Below, piece by piece: positions 24,201 through 36,858 of a stretch of 64,000 nt of DNA. A model generated the notes under the pieces. The model saw only the letters and a program-made list of their open reading frames with translations, ran no database searches and was not told where the DNA came from. The position numbers were made by a program, and so were the translations under genes. This DNA is from Motacilla alba alba (taxonomy: Eukaryota > Chordata > Aves > Passeriformes > Motacillidae), in NCBI RefSeq assembly GCF_015832195.1, contig NC_052019.1, positions 48,797,016 to 48,861,015 of the forward strand. The letters run 5' to 3'. Every line of letters begins with the position of its first letter. The first letter of the stretch is position 1.

Positions 24201-26988
24201 CTTACACAGATGCTTGATTCATACCAAATCAAAGTCTGAGCTGATGCAGCTTTTCTTGATAGATAAAGTATAAAAATTACAGGACTTAGCAGAGTTTAAA
24301 GGCTTGGAGAGAGTATTCAACTTCAATGCTGTTTTGCAGCCTCATATGCTATTTTTCTCCCTTTTTTTTTTTCTGACGGTTTTCACTGAAAACAGCAACA
24401 TACTTCTCTTTTTTGTTTTGTTTTCTGTTGAAATAAGTATCTGTCTAATAATACAGCAGCAATGAGGGAGAATTTTTGTCTGGGATGCAAAATCTGTATA
24501 TGACTCACGTACATGGGTAGCATTAGACTGACGATTACAGGGGACCCATTTTCTGTAAAAAATGCCTTCAACTAAGCATGAAACTTGATTCTGACTTTGA
24601 ATATACACTGGTTTTGTTTACTCATTCCTTTCAAAATGGTAGATTTTTTTTTGGCTTACGTAATTTAAAAAATAAAATACAGTGGTAGATTATTAGATGA
24701 CGGCTGTTGTTTCAAAATTCTGTTCAGGAATTATTTTTGTCACATCTGTACTTCATTTATTCTTGGCCTTTCAGTTAAGTGTGAACTTGTTCCAGCACTG
24801 AGACTGGGAATCAATTCTGTATGTCACAGGTTTTGATGCAGTCTCAGTGTCAGGACAAGCAGGATCCTAGAAAACTGCTCCCTTCCTTCTCTCCTGCTGT
24901 AGCTCTGCTGTCTTTGTCCTGACATATTGAAAAATAAGGTGAAGTGAAGAACAAGGGGAAGAGCAAAGCTAAAGTGGGAAATCACAGTTGTAAAGGATGC
25001 ATTCATAACAATTTTAACGCTGTGCCTATACTTTATTTCAAAAGTTTATGGATATATTTGCGTGATCATATTTTTTCCTTATGTTGCTGTTTATGTAGTT
25101 TCTTGCAAAGTCTTCATTTGTCACACTGAACCCCTCACTGTCTCCACTCCTAAACAGTCAGGCAAGAAAAAACAGCTAAAACGCGATTAAATCAATGTTT
25201 TCCCTCTCTTTGTATTTAGCCACCCTTTTTATTCTATAATGATTACCTAACCAGGTAGAAGAAACAAATGTTTTTACTTGTGTTATTTAATATGTATTTT
25301 GTTCAGGATACACATGCTCTTTGAAGAAAAATACAGCCTTTTTTATTTCTTCCTGAATGCAGAAAATTGCCATTCTTTTTTGTAGAATGATCACTTTGTT
25401 TGTGAAGGGAGTTTGAAGAACAGGTAAAGTGACTTCCTGCAGCTTAGAAATTATTCATCTTACCCCTTGTACTTTCCTCTTCTCTTGACATTCCATTTCT
25501 CTGGTTTGAGGAACGTATCCATCAGCAATTTCAAAATGTGAATTTTCCGTTTTTAGAAGTTTAGTGAATTAATGTATTTTAAAATCAACATACACTCTTA
25601 ATATTGAATTGCTTTCTGTTTTTACAAATGCTAACAAAATCACTTCATGCTGCTTAACAGCTCAAAAACTGCATCAGCCAATAATGAGTATTAGAGTACT
25701 GTAGATAAGAATTATAAAAACTGAAGTGGATGTGCAAGGAATAGAAATGGCCTTTTAAGTTACCAAATAAACTCTTTTACTGTTGCCATTTACAACAGAG
25801 AAATATCTCCTGATAGGCCAGCACCAAAGTAGCAAAAGAGGCAGGTGCTGATTCTTCCATTAAATTTTTAATTTGACAGAAAAGTCAGGTTTTGCAGCCT
25901 ACCACTTGCTTGCATTGCCGTTAATTGAGTTTTAAATGTTGCACTCTATTTCCTGCTGTAATGATGATTTATATCTTTCTAGTTAATGAGCTTAGATAAT
26001 TAGAGCATCCATGTTCAAGGGTTGCCTTGAAAACCACAGCACTGCTGCAGTCCACTGAAAAATTACCTTAAATTATAGTTCTTTACCCTTTTCCTTAAAA
26101 AGGAACTTCACATAATACTGTTCTTGTAGGTGGCAAATAAAAACCTTTGTTCAAGATCGAACATTGATGCGGAAAAGCATTTTAGCTAGTGAGGTGTGAA
26201 ATAATCCCACAAATCATGATTATGAATGATCTACAGAAAGATGACAGCGTTAGTCCAGTTCTTGATGACACAATGTTGTAATGCCTTTCCAAGGGTGTGA
26301 GACTTTTAGTGTTTCACATCATCATCCTCTGTGCCCAAAAGGACAGTATAATTAAAGCAAAGCAAAGCAAGACAATGATAGTAACTTTGAGTACCAAACC
26401 CACAAAGAAAACAAGCAGTGTTTAGTTTGGTATCTTGTTCTCCTTTGCAAGTATTTCTGGAGGTGTCTTTTTTCTGAGACATTACTATGTAAATGAGATC
26501 TGTGTGACAGGGAGTACAGGGAATATTAAGAATCATTGCTCCAATGCAAAGCACATCTGATCCTCACTGTTATCCATGCTACTTCTGATAACTTGCTCCA
26601 ATTTAAATAGCATTAAATAGTTTGGGTTTTTTTTGTGGTGGCGGTGTTGTTGTTTGTTGTTGGGTTTTTTATTTGTTTATTTTGTTGGTTTGAGATTTTT
26701 TATCAGATATATGAATACCTGGAGTAGAACTTTGTTGTAACAATTTTAAAAGGAAAGAAAAGGAGAAAACTGCTTTCTGGACTTGCAGAATTTGTGCCTG
26801 GTGCAGAAGCCTTGCTAGGCTGTACAAGTCTGATGTGGCTTTGTTCTTTCAGTTCCCGTATTGCTGCTTATTGTTTCTAAAAGAAGATCAATGAGAGGGG
26901 CTTAAGGAAAGTCCTGAGTCCTTTCCTGCTGAAGCTTGGGACTGGAAATTCTTCCTTGCTCAGCTTGGAAGGGACAGCTCAGAAGCTT
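18291..26988 (+). other. PPP3CA: Intronic sequence, no gene seen
   Basis: Roughly 8.7 kb of AT-rich, non-coding sequence. I see homopolymer T stretches near 21587-21600 and 21866-21879, a GT/TTG-rich low-complexity block at about 26620-26700, and otherwise nothing I can name. Open frames on both strands are short and have no recognisable domain. Confidence 0.55.
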
Positions 26989-27157
26989 TCAGAATTGAAG
27001 GAGGATCTTCCAGACCCTGCCCAGATCCTGGGATCCCTGTAGCTGCGTACTTGGCCAGTCCTCAGTGGAAGAGATGACTGTCTTGTCATCAACAGGATGC
27101 TGCTGTCCACTGTTGATGGAAGTAATGTTGTCCATGGCAAGTTTGTAATCCTCCATC
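26989..27157 (-). other. Candidate minus-strand exon or pseudogene fragment, unidentified
   Basis: On the minus strand a strong acceptor-like sequence, caatttttcttacag (27158-27172), abuts an open frame. The frame starts GATGGAGGATTAC and runs 55 codons from the ATG at 27156 to a TGA at 26989. The peptide begins MEDYKLAMDNITSINSGQQ and has a natural-looking composition. I do not recognise the protein. The only donor-like site seen inside is a gtacgc near 27050, which is weak. It may be an antisense exon, a processed pseudogene fragment, or a coincidence of a pyrimidine tract with a short open frame. It is antisense to PPP3CA and about 12 kb upstream of its next exon. Confidence 0.25.
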
Positions 27158-29565
27158 CTGTAAGAAAAATTGTCAAAATATTTCCAGAGTTTTAGGTCTT
27201 TCCTATGTGGTCCAGTTTCAGTGAGCCTTTAATCAAAGCTGGACAAGTATTTGAAATCAACAAATATGACTTTTTTCATGTTTTTAATTCTTAAAATAGT
27301 CTTTTAGACTTTTATCATTCTTAAACAAAGGACTAACATGTATATGTCTGTTCTTTGGTGGAAAACCTCAAGTATTTCCTAGCTGTATGTGCATTCTTTT
27401 GAGGTAAGGGAATTAGTTGTTGGGTTTTTAATTTTGTTGTTGTTGTTTGTTTTAGAATTGTCTGTTGTCTGAGACAGCATGAAAAAGGAGAAAAATGGTT
27501 TTAAATCCTGTTCTTTTCTACTTGTGTTATTTCATAGCACCTTCATCAGCTCTACTTCCTGTGATGCATAGATATCCCTGCTTTGCTTGGTCACCAAAAA
27601 GACACACACGCACAATTATCTTCTTTTGTGAGTGATGATCTTCTAAAACCTGATTGCCTTACTTGTGTGTTTTCTGAAGATAAGGTCCTGTCTGCACTGA
27701 CTCATATTTTTTTGCCACAATGATATGTCTTCCTTTTTTTATAAGAAGCTTCTGTTGATTTTGCTGCTTCTTTTTTCTTTTGGTCACATCACATGCTTTT
27801 CAGCTTTTTAGCAGTCTATTTATAGTAGACAGACTGTCTTTATTGAATTTTCTTTACTAAGTTCAGTAGTAAATATTTCAATTTGAAATATAGATACACA
27901 AAAATATTGTATGAACTTTTCAATGAATATATAGGTTATAAAACTTCTGGAGTACATGAAAATGTACGGATACAATAAATACAGGTTTATGATCCAAGAG
28001 ATTTTTTTTTTGATATTTTATTACTTAGCCAGATACAAGAGGCTAAAGAGAAACTGCCAAGCAGTATCTACAGTTTCAGTGAAGCACAGGCAAGCTCTAA
28101 CAAACATATGAATACATTAGAATTTTATTATTTTTATGTGCCTGAAAGGTTTCTGCCTCTAGGTCAGATAACCAGGTTATTGCAGTCCAAAAGAGAAGCA
28201 AACAGCTGGAAAGTCCATGAAGTGCAAGTAGCATATTTTTTTTCTTAGTACACATTTTTCACTTGACAGTATCAAATCCACAAAGGAACTGTTTCCCTAA
28301 AATTGTTGGACTGTTTTGGCTGATCAGTTGTGCAAACCATTACAAGGGAGAAGCAGCAGCAGCAATTGGTGTTTCATAAAGGAATGTGTAACGAGGGCAA
28401 AGGATTTTGTTTCATTAAATCAAGGCAGGATATTCTTGGGAATAAAGCCTCTTGCCTGTTTGCAGGCAAGGAATAGAATAGCTAGAAATATGCATAAAAA
28501 TAATATAAATGCCATCAGTGTAGAAGATACCAGGTTCAGTATTCTTCTCCTGTAAAAAAGACAGTTAGTTAAGCTGCTCATTATAGAAAACAAAGGAAAT
28601 TAGACATCAATAAAGAAATGAATGAACAAGAAATTGGAGTGGACCCACTCCTTGTAGCAAAGGACTATTTAATTACAAGTTAAAATTTCTTTCAAGGTGC
28701 TGGAGTCCAAACTTTGTCTGACAATTTGTGGATGGTCATAACCAACAGTGTAAAAATTTAAGCATCTGCAAGTGTCAATGGCCCTATACAGCCTTATAAA
28801 TCCAGGATAGATGCACACATGATTCCTTAAAAACACAATGGCATCTTGTGTGTTGGCTGTTTTCCTAACCAATTACAGCAATTTTGTTGCAAGACAATTA
28901 GTAACACTGCTGGGTTTACTGCATTTGCCTTGACTGTGTGGGGAAGTTCACTCTCTTCATTTGGTGTTTGGGTTTTGAGGGGGTTTTTTTTGTAATAGTA
29001 ACTTTTGTTTTAGTGAATGTTCAGCTTCCTATGATGTTTCACCATTTTGGTTGATGATTTAATTGTTCTACTGAAGGACTCTGGTCAAAGAGACTCCTGG
29101 AGTTGCCTTGATAAGGATCAGTGATTTTGAGCACTTCCTTGGGTTTTTGCTTGACTCTGCTTTGTTGAACAGAAGCACATACTGCAGAGGTCAACTTGTC
29201 ACCAGCCCTCACAAGATGGAACCTCACAGCCTGTAAGAGGTGGTGAAAAGTGGCATTTCTCTCTGAAATTTAGTGGTTATGAGGAATCACAGATGGATTA
29301 ATAATATGCTAGATTAAGAATTTCAAGTAAATGGATACTCTTACTGTGAGCATTTTCAACTGATGGCTTTTGTCGTCAAATCATCTTTCACCAGGAATGT
29401 TTTCATGGTTCTTGTTTCTTACTGGTGGGAGCTGAATTTAAAGCTGCAGGAAATGTATGCTAAAGAGAGACAAGGAAGAGAAATGCAATTCTTCTAATAT
29501 CATGAAAAGGATTTTTTTCTATTTTCAGGACAAAAGTAAACTAATCTATGGCTGGTTTGGGGGTT
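27158..29565 (+). other. PPP3CA: Intronic sequence, no gene seen
   Basis: AT-rich intronic DNA with a TTG-rich low-complexity run near 27420-27455 and several T-rich tracts. No coding or repeat signature could be named. Confidence 0.55.
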
Positions 29566-29655
29566 AGCATTGTAGTATATTATAGTTGGAAAGAACTTTT
29601 TGTGTTATGATTTAAACTGATAATGTATTGGATCTTAGCCAAAAGCAGACAATGT
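29566..29655 (-). pseudogene. U2 snRNA pseudogene fragment
   Basis: On the minus strand, two blocks match the 5' part of U2 spliceosomal RNA in correct order and spacing. CTTTTGGCTAAGATC (complement of 29631-29645) corresponds to the region pairing with U6 and following stem I. TTATCAGTTTAA (complement of 29612-29623) corresponds to the segment just after the branch-point recognition region. Between them about 10 bases, including the branch-point recognition sequence, are missing. Beyond the second block the similarity fades but remains visible (complement of roughly 29566-29606 against the Sm-site region). The very 5' end of U2 is degraded. With the branch-recognition element lost and the 3' half absent it cannot function as U2. 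Such truncated copies are common LINE-mobilised pseudogenes. Confidence 0.68.
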
Positions 29656-32600
29656 TCTTTCTGAAAAGTGAGTCATTCTAGGGAGCAAGAGAGTTAAAGA
29701 GGAAAGTTCTTCTGAAATAAGGGTTTAACATTTTCAATCTGTGTGAGCATAGTGATGTGTTTAAAAATCATCAATACCCAACTTGCATGGAATGGTAACA
29801 GGGAAATGCTCATCTCTTACTGCCCCATTCAAGCATGATTTTGCTGTGTACTTTGATGGGATTGTGTTACATATAATTGTATTATCTGTTTGACTGGGGT
29901 TCATTCAAGCAGAAGAGTCCCTTATCCTGCAGGTGCAAAGTGCAAGGAGATCCTTGGTTGGAGATACTGAATTCATGTACACTTAATTCACTTATCAAAT
30001 GTCAGTGATAGGCATTTTCACTGATAGGCAGCATATTAAACACTTACTTTTTTCGCCTTGGAATGTCTGGTCTGTATTTACTAACTCTACATTGGGAGCC
30101 TGAAAGGATGTCATATTTGAGGTTACTGGTAGACTACAGATCAGAAGAGTGCCATAAATGCCAATTCAGTGTAACAGAATTTTTCTTCATTTTTTTTTTC
30201 ACCTGATACTCTCTCTGCAAGTTGGTGGTCTTTTCACGTCTGTTTCTGAACGGCATTACTCTCTTACCTCTCAGAACAACTTAAGGCATGTGATGTGGCT
30301 GGTAGCTGTCTGCTAAAATAATACTTCTTTCCTTTCACTCCCCTCTTCTGACTTTTTGGGTTTTTTCCGCTCTCAAGCCAGACATTAGGAAAACAATTCT
30401 GAATATAGTGTGAGGGACTGGTTAGCTAGCTTGGGGAGTACAGAGCAAGAGCTAGCCCAAATCTGCCAGACTGACACCGCTTAGTGCTGCCCTTAGTCCT
30501 GTTTAACTTGCTTGCACTCTGCCTAATAACAAGGTTATAGAACGAAACATAATTAAGGCTATACAGTTCATCAACATGACTTCGTTGTGTTTATTTTCAT
30601 AATGATCATTGAGTGATAGGAGTTTGTTTCTAGAGCTAGGTATTCTTTAAGGTGCCTTTAAACCCCAACCATTTTATGATTCATGTTGATTTAGGATGAG
30701 CATATGGATTTAGCCATCTACTCAAGATCATGTTTAAGTATGTTTTCATCAAGGGGAAATCAGTGTGGTCAACTCCTTGCACTGGCTCTCCTCACTAATT
30801 ATCCTGTGATAATTTTTTGTCCTTTTACCAGGACTAAAAATTACTTTCGAGAGCTTTATCTTGAAAGCACTTTCCTCAGAACTTAAGCATTTTTCACTAG
30901 ATTTAGATTTGCATAAGACTTTGGATATGTAATTTAGATTCTATAGTTTCAAAAAGTCATTTTCTGTGTCTTAAACTGGAATTGGGGAATCTTGCAAATT
31001 CCTTGCTTTCCTTTACATTTTACTCAAATACCATCACATGAACACCCATAGTACAGAAAGGCTGGATTACAGTGATGGCTCAAGCCCACTAAGATGAGTG
31101 CAAGAACTGACATTAAAAGTTCAGTAGGTCTTTGCTGCTGCTTCTGTTCATTCATGGCTCTGAATATAGCCCAAATGCTGCACTACACTGAATTTCTTTA
31201 AGCTAATTGTGCTGGTTCTTCCAACTCAGAAGGCATACAAGTATTCATGTTGATACTGATGGTTGCTAATTGGGAGCACAGGAATTTGAGAAATCTTATT
31301 TTAATTTTCTCTTCTGTATCTGGGATGTACAGAGTGCTAAAGTTACAAAGGTAACAAACAAATGCAGTTTTTTGTGGTGGGCAAATGTTTGTTTTCCACT
31401 GATAAGACGAATTGTTGCACTGAAGAAAGAGGATGCTCTTTGTAGTAGTGTTGCTTCTTATTCTTAATAAAACACTTAGTAGGGGTGGGATAAAATATCA
31501 GGTAGGGCTGTGATGGCACAAAATGAGGAAACTGTGACAGCAAATGTTGTCCCTGGGTGAAAATGGAGAACCTGTATTACCAGCCAACATGAAGGTTTTG
31601 TGGTTAGGTTTTTAGATACTAGCTATTCATATACTGAAGCTTGACATGCTAATACTGCTACCTGTAAAATCTTGTGCATTTGGATGCTGGGAAGGTGATT
31701 GGATTGCAGTCTGTGATGGTAATACTGCTCTAAAATTTTGTAGTAAGAAGAGCAAACTATACTATCCATCATGGCCCTGTAAATAAAACTGAGGCTTTCT
31801 TTGGGCTTTATGTAACTCTCACTGGATCCATGTAATACTAGTGCCTGTGTTTTAGTTTTACTGGGGTTGGGATTAGTGCTGCTGAGGGAAATACTGATTG
31901 TAGAGAAACCTGTTCCTAACAGTTGAATTAAATCATCAGCAAAAAACCAAAATCATCCTGTTATTTGAGATTCTCCTCTTCAGAAGTCGTTTTCTCATTT
32001 TGCCTTGTTTCATCTTCCCTAAATTTCATTTGGAACGTTGTGTTTAAAGCCAGGCTGTGCCTGCCTCTTCTGCACAATATTCCTTCCTCCTTGGAAGGAC
32101 TGTCTGCTTCTGGATGCAGCAATACAAGCAAGCATTGCTCCCTCTCAGGCTATCCCTGCTGACTACACCTGTCACCTTATAAACTGTTAAAATTCCTTGG
32201 GCCTTTGTTTTTCACATCTGTAAAACTGAGGATAAGAGAATTTTCCTATTGCTAAAAATAACCTTGATCTCAGGATATGAGCTGGAAATCCTGACCCAAA
32301 CGCCAATGAAACACTTTCTTCACAAGAAGTCCTTCTGATGGGGTCGTTTGTGGAATATGCATTGCTCCCTGATTTTAAGGGTGCATTAACAGGAGATAAT
32401 GACAGTATAGTTGCTTTTATATTTGCCAAGGAGGATCCTCAGGGGCAGTGCTGACCTTGGGAGGATGGCTGAGGAAGAGCTGGTTGCTTCTTTGGTGAAT
32501 ATGGGAATGAATGCTGATTTAGTTCTGTCACATTTTGTTTCTCCCTCTGTGACCTAATTCAGCGTCTTGTATATGTGATGAAAGCACCTATGTTGATCTT

Positions 32601-32975
32601 GGGGAAAAAAATCTGTAAAATATTCACTAGAACACCATCTCCTTTCTACTACCACTCCGTTAAGTGGCTTTGATCTGGAATTTAAAACTTTCATTTGGTA
32701 CCTCATTGCCAGCAAGTGCTACCAACTTACTCTTCTGAGAAATTCAGCTGGGGTAGGGACATGGAAAGAAGGAATTTTTCTGCCAGTGTAGGTTTTCCAG
32801 CACGTGGTAGAGCCTGTTTCCTGAGACTTTTTTCTGGTATTTCCTGTATACACAAAGGCACTCCTCGGCCTCCTTAGCTTATGTACCTGGTTTTTATTTT
32901 GTTTTGAGACACTGCAAAAAATATTGTGACGTGAAAATTAATATGTAGAGCTATTTTTAAAACCTTTGTGTTGAA

Positions 32976-33009
32976 GACATTTTTCTAGGCTTGACATTTT
33001 TCTAGGCTT
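32976..33009. repeat. Two-copy 17-bp tandem duplication
   Basis: The 17-bp unit gacatttttctaggctt occurs twice in direct succession with no mismatch. It is a recent local duplication with no visible function. Confidence 0.9.
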
Positions 33010-33825
33010 AACCTTTTGAAGAGCTTCTGCTGCATGGGTGAGACTTTGGAGGTTTTCTTGCTTCCTCCATCAGAGAATATTAATGGCTGTTGTCCTGAAG
33101 GTCTTTCCTGATGTGATGTTTTCCTTTCTCTACTCTTTTTCACTCTGCCTCTTCAAATCAAGTGTCATTAATTTGTTCTAGCCTTCAGGGAATGGTGGGA
33201 GAAAACTAACTCCTATTAGAAGGAGTGAGTGTGGGTGATCTTTACAGACCCTGGAGTTGCAAGTGTTGGCAGAGCAGAACACGGTATAGTATCCTCATGT
33301 GTTGCACAGAAAACAGATTTTCCCAAGATGCTCCTTGCCTTTTTTTTTCTGTTTGCAAAGAGAAATGTTATCAGTCAAATAACATTGGCAAATGTGGCCT
33401 TGATGCTTCCTTTGGTGTTTTCTTTGCTGTACCTGTATGTTCAATGGTTTCTGGGTTTATCTTTGGTTAACCAGGCCTCTTTATGAAAATATATAATTGA
33501 AGTTTTTTGTTAGTGCCAGTTCACTCTGGTAGTATAAACTCATCAATTTGCATGCAGTGATTGGAGGGAAAAAAATAGATGAAAGCCTATTATAATCATG
33601 TTAGATAACCAGATATGAATATGAATGAGATCATGCTTCTTTTGGAAATAGAGCTGTGTTGTTCAATAGACTAAGTATAACAAACATTTATATTAAAGCC
33701 CATTATGTTGAGTCTTGTACTTGTTTTCTTTGGAAGAGTTACTTGGTGAGCTGTCTACACGATTCTGACCTTAATTTCAGTAAGTAATGAAATCTGCAAG
33801 TTCTTTAAACAGCTCACAAACAGGA

Positions 33826-33867
33826 ACAGAATTGCATGGCAATGAAACAGAATTGTATGGCAATGAA
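33826..33867. repeat. Two-copy 21-bp tandem duplication
   Basis: A 21-bp unit centred on acagaattgcatggcaatg is repeated once in tandem with a single C/T difference (gcatgg versus gtatgg). Confidence 0.88.
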
Positions 33868-36820
33868 ACAATGTACATAACTTAACCACAAACTTTGTGT
33901 CTTGAGTTGCCCTTTAGTGAGTAGATGCAAACAAAAATTTCTGGGGTTTCTTCTTTCATTTTGTACTTCTTCCTTGTTTTTCTCCAGAAAATAAGGAAGA
34001 AAATTACCCTTTCTTTAGTGATTAAAAAAAAAATAAATGGAATGAAACTGTGGCATTCTGAACTATTGGAATGTCAATATTCCTCAGATACATATTTGCT
34101 GGCAAACCTCAAGCTGTAAGGTTGTGTAATCAAAGACATGTGACACTTATATGTGACTTTGTTATTAAATTTTGAGAAAAATCAGAGCCTTGTGGTTTAT
34201 AGTTGAATCCCTCAAAAACAATGCAGTGGTTGTTCTCGAAGCACGTGAGAATTTCATGCATATAGCTCTTGTATTTTTTTTCCCTCATGTTTATGAGTTT
34301 TCTGAGGAAGCCCAGTCTTTGATAACTGAGCTACAGAAGTTGGTTTAGTTGATTTTGCTTTGCCTTTGTGTGCCCATTGTAAGTACTCCTTCCTACTTGG
34401 CTTCTTCACTTAGCCTTTCATAACTTTTCGTTCCTTCAAACTACTTGCCTGGAGAAATGTTTAGGGCATACTTCTCATTGGACATGCAGCCTCTTTACCA
34501 TCCTATTGTAGATCTGTACAAGTGACCAGCCACAAGTCTGCTCAGACACGTGCAGGTTTGCATGGTGCAGTCGTTCCTTTGTCAGTAAGGCTTTGTAAGT
34601 ACCAGGTGTCTTTGCAAAGCAGTAAGTTCTTGGAAGCATGTGCTCACTAATGGAATGGTAAGCAGCTAAATGCTTCCAAAACATTGTACAAAGCAACCTC
34701 CTTTGGGATTTGCAGTCTGCATTCTACAGTGAAACTCAATAGGGTGTTTGCCTCCCTTAGGTTTTTTAGTATTGTGTGTTGCTTTGCTCAAGTGCAGTCT
34801 CTTGGAACTCAATGCAAAAACATCTCCAGCTCAGTGAATGTAAAGAATAAGTGATGGTGGATATTATTCCCTACACAGTGGTTTAAAAGATACCTTTGCT
34901 AGATTGTTATTAATTGTCATATATGTATGAGTTTGCAAATGTTGCTTCTAGAGCTGGTGATAGGGTGTTACATACCTGCTCCTAATACCTGATGGCATTT
35001 GAAGATGAGAGTATAATATTGTGATACATGGAAAGAAAATTCAATTGAAACAGTAATTGTATTTTACTATCAGCCTATTATGTTACACCAATTAAGTATG
35101 TACCTGATAAATGAGAAAATAAGTGCAGTATATCCAAACTGTTGCTGATAGAAAATTTTTGAATTGACAATGTTTAATATAGTATGAATATAAATTGTGT
35201 TCTTAATGTCCATTTGGAGTGGGAAACCATACAGAATAGTCTTTGGACTGAGTTTGTAAATAGTGAAGAGCATTTAGTTATCAGAAGGAAGGTATGTGAA
35301 GAGCATTCACAGACTTCTTATTTGTGCCAATAGACATTGCACTCTAAATCACTGTTATACCACTTTGTCATCTCTAAATAAACTGGCAAATGCACTGCTC
35401 AGCTTCAAATTTCCTCCACTGCTAGTACCACTTGAAATCAGTTGTTCCTGTTTCAGTATTGCTTATTCCTTTGACATAAATTGAAGAGACATCCTCACAG
35501 TGAAGCCATGAGAAACATAATTTAATTTGTATTAGGATGGCAAAACCATTTCTCCTGTGTTTCCCTATGTCCAATTTCTATTTTTATAATAAAATGGTAT
35601 TTTATAGACAGTTAAATTGGAAAAAATCTGCTTTATAGGTAAAGGTTGTGTAATGGATCAAATTACCCATCATAACAAGTTGAAAAAGCTGCTCAGAAAC
35701 ATGATTTCTCAGGAATTGTAAGGGCAGTCCTGTGAACTTGAATCTTGTGAAGGGGCTCGTGTCTTCCTTGAAAATTTCCTCAACAGAGATAAATTTCTAA
35801 GGAGTCCACAAACAGTGTTTCTCAAATTTTCCGATTGTACCAGCAATTAACTTTTTGCAGATCAGGACATTAGTTTCAAATAACTTAAAAATTTCTTTAC
35901 ATTTAAAACATTTCTAGTGTGTTGTGCAGTTCTGGAGCTTGCTGCCCTGAGAGTTTAGGTCAGATGTTGACAGGCTCAAATAGACAAATTCTGAAGCAAT
36001 AAACTTGATGCCTGAACTGGCCCTGGAAATAGTAAGTGAGTAGAAAAAGTTTTGTTGTTCTCCAGCTGGCAGTTTTAGAATACAAAGGAAGTTAAAGAGC
36101 ACAGTGCTGTCTTCTTAGGGAAGAAAAAATTGCTGTCAGATTAGCTTGTTATTATAAATTAATGAGTGTACAAAGGCCATGACTTGATGGCACTTCTGTG
36201 AAATCATTGATATTGGATTGTACGTGAATTTGTGAACTCCTTCTCTGGATTGTTTTTCTTTTTTTTTTTTTTTTTAATATGAACACAGGTGCCTTTGACG
36301 TTAATCCTGCACACATAGAAACCGTGCTTTACATTCCCTGTGTTCATAGTTAAAATCCATAAGTACGTTGATCCTGGAGATCTTCATTAAAAATTGTTTT
36401 TCCTGCTTTACTGTACTGAGGATTTTTTGGTTATTAGTTGATGGGAGAATGTTGATACCTCTTTGCATGTGTTGTTTAGTCTTAAGAGCTCCAGTACCAA
36501 AAGAGGGCCTGCACAGGTATAACAAAACAGGATGTGTCTGGCAAAATCAACAGGAACAACAGATTCAATGCTAATACTTGTAAGAGAGTAAACCTGAATA
36601 TATAATAACTAGTGTGCTTTTAATTACTTTTTTCTTGTAACAAGAAAGATGAAGGTAGTGGACTCAGCAGTGTGACGTGGATATGGAACCTCTCCTGTGG
36701 GCTCTTGGTGGGACAGTGCTGCAAGTTCTTTCATAGTGATATGAAGCTGCGACATGACATGAAGACTATGCTAGAATTTTTGGCTGGTGGATGTTTCTGC
36801 CTTTATGAATGGAAATATAA

Positions 36821-36858
36821 TGCTGGATCTCTTTTGCCATGCTGGATCTCTTTTGCCC
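36821..36858. repeat. Two-copy 19-bp tandem duplication
   Basis: The unit tgctggatctcttttgcc followed by A or C occurs twice head to tail; only the last base differs. It probably arose by replication slippage. Confidence 0.88.
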
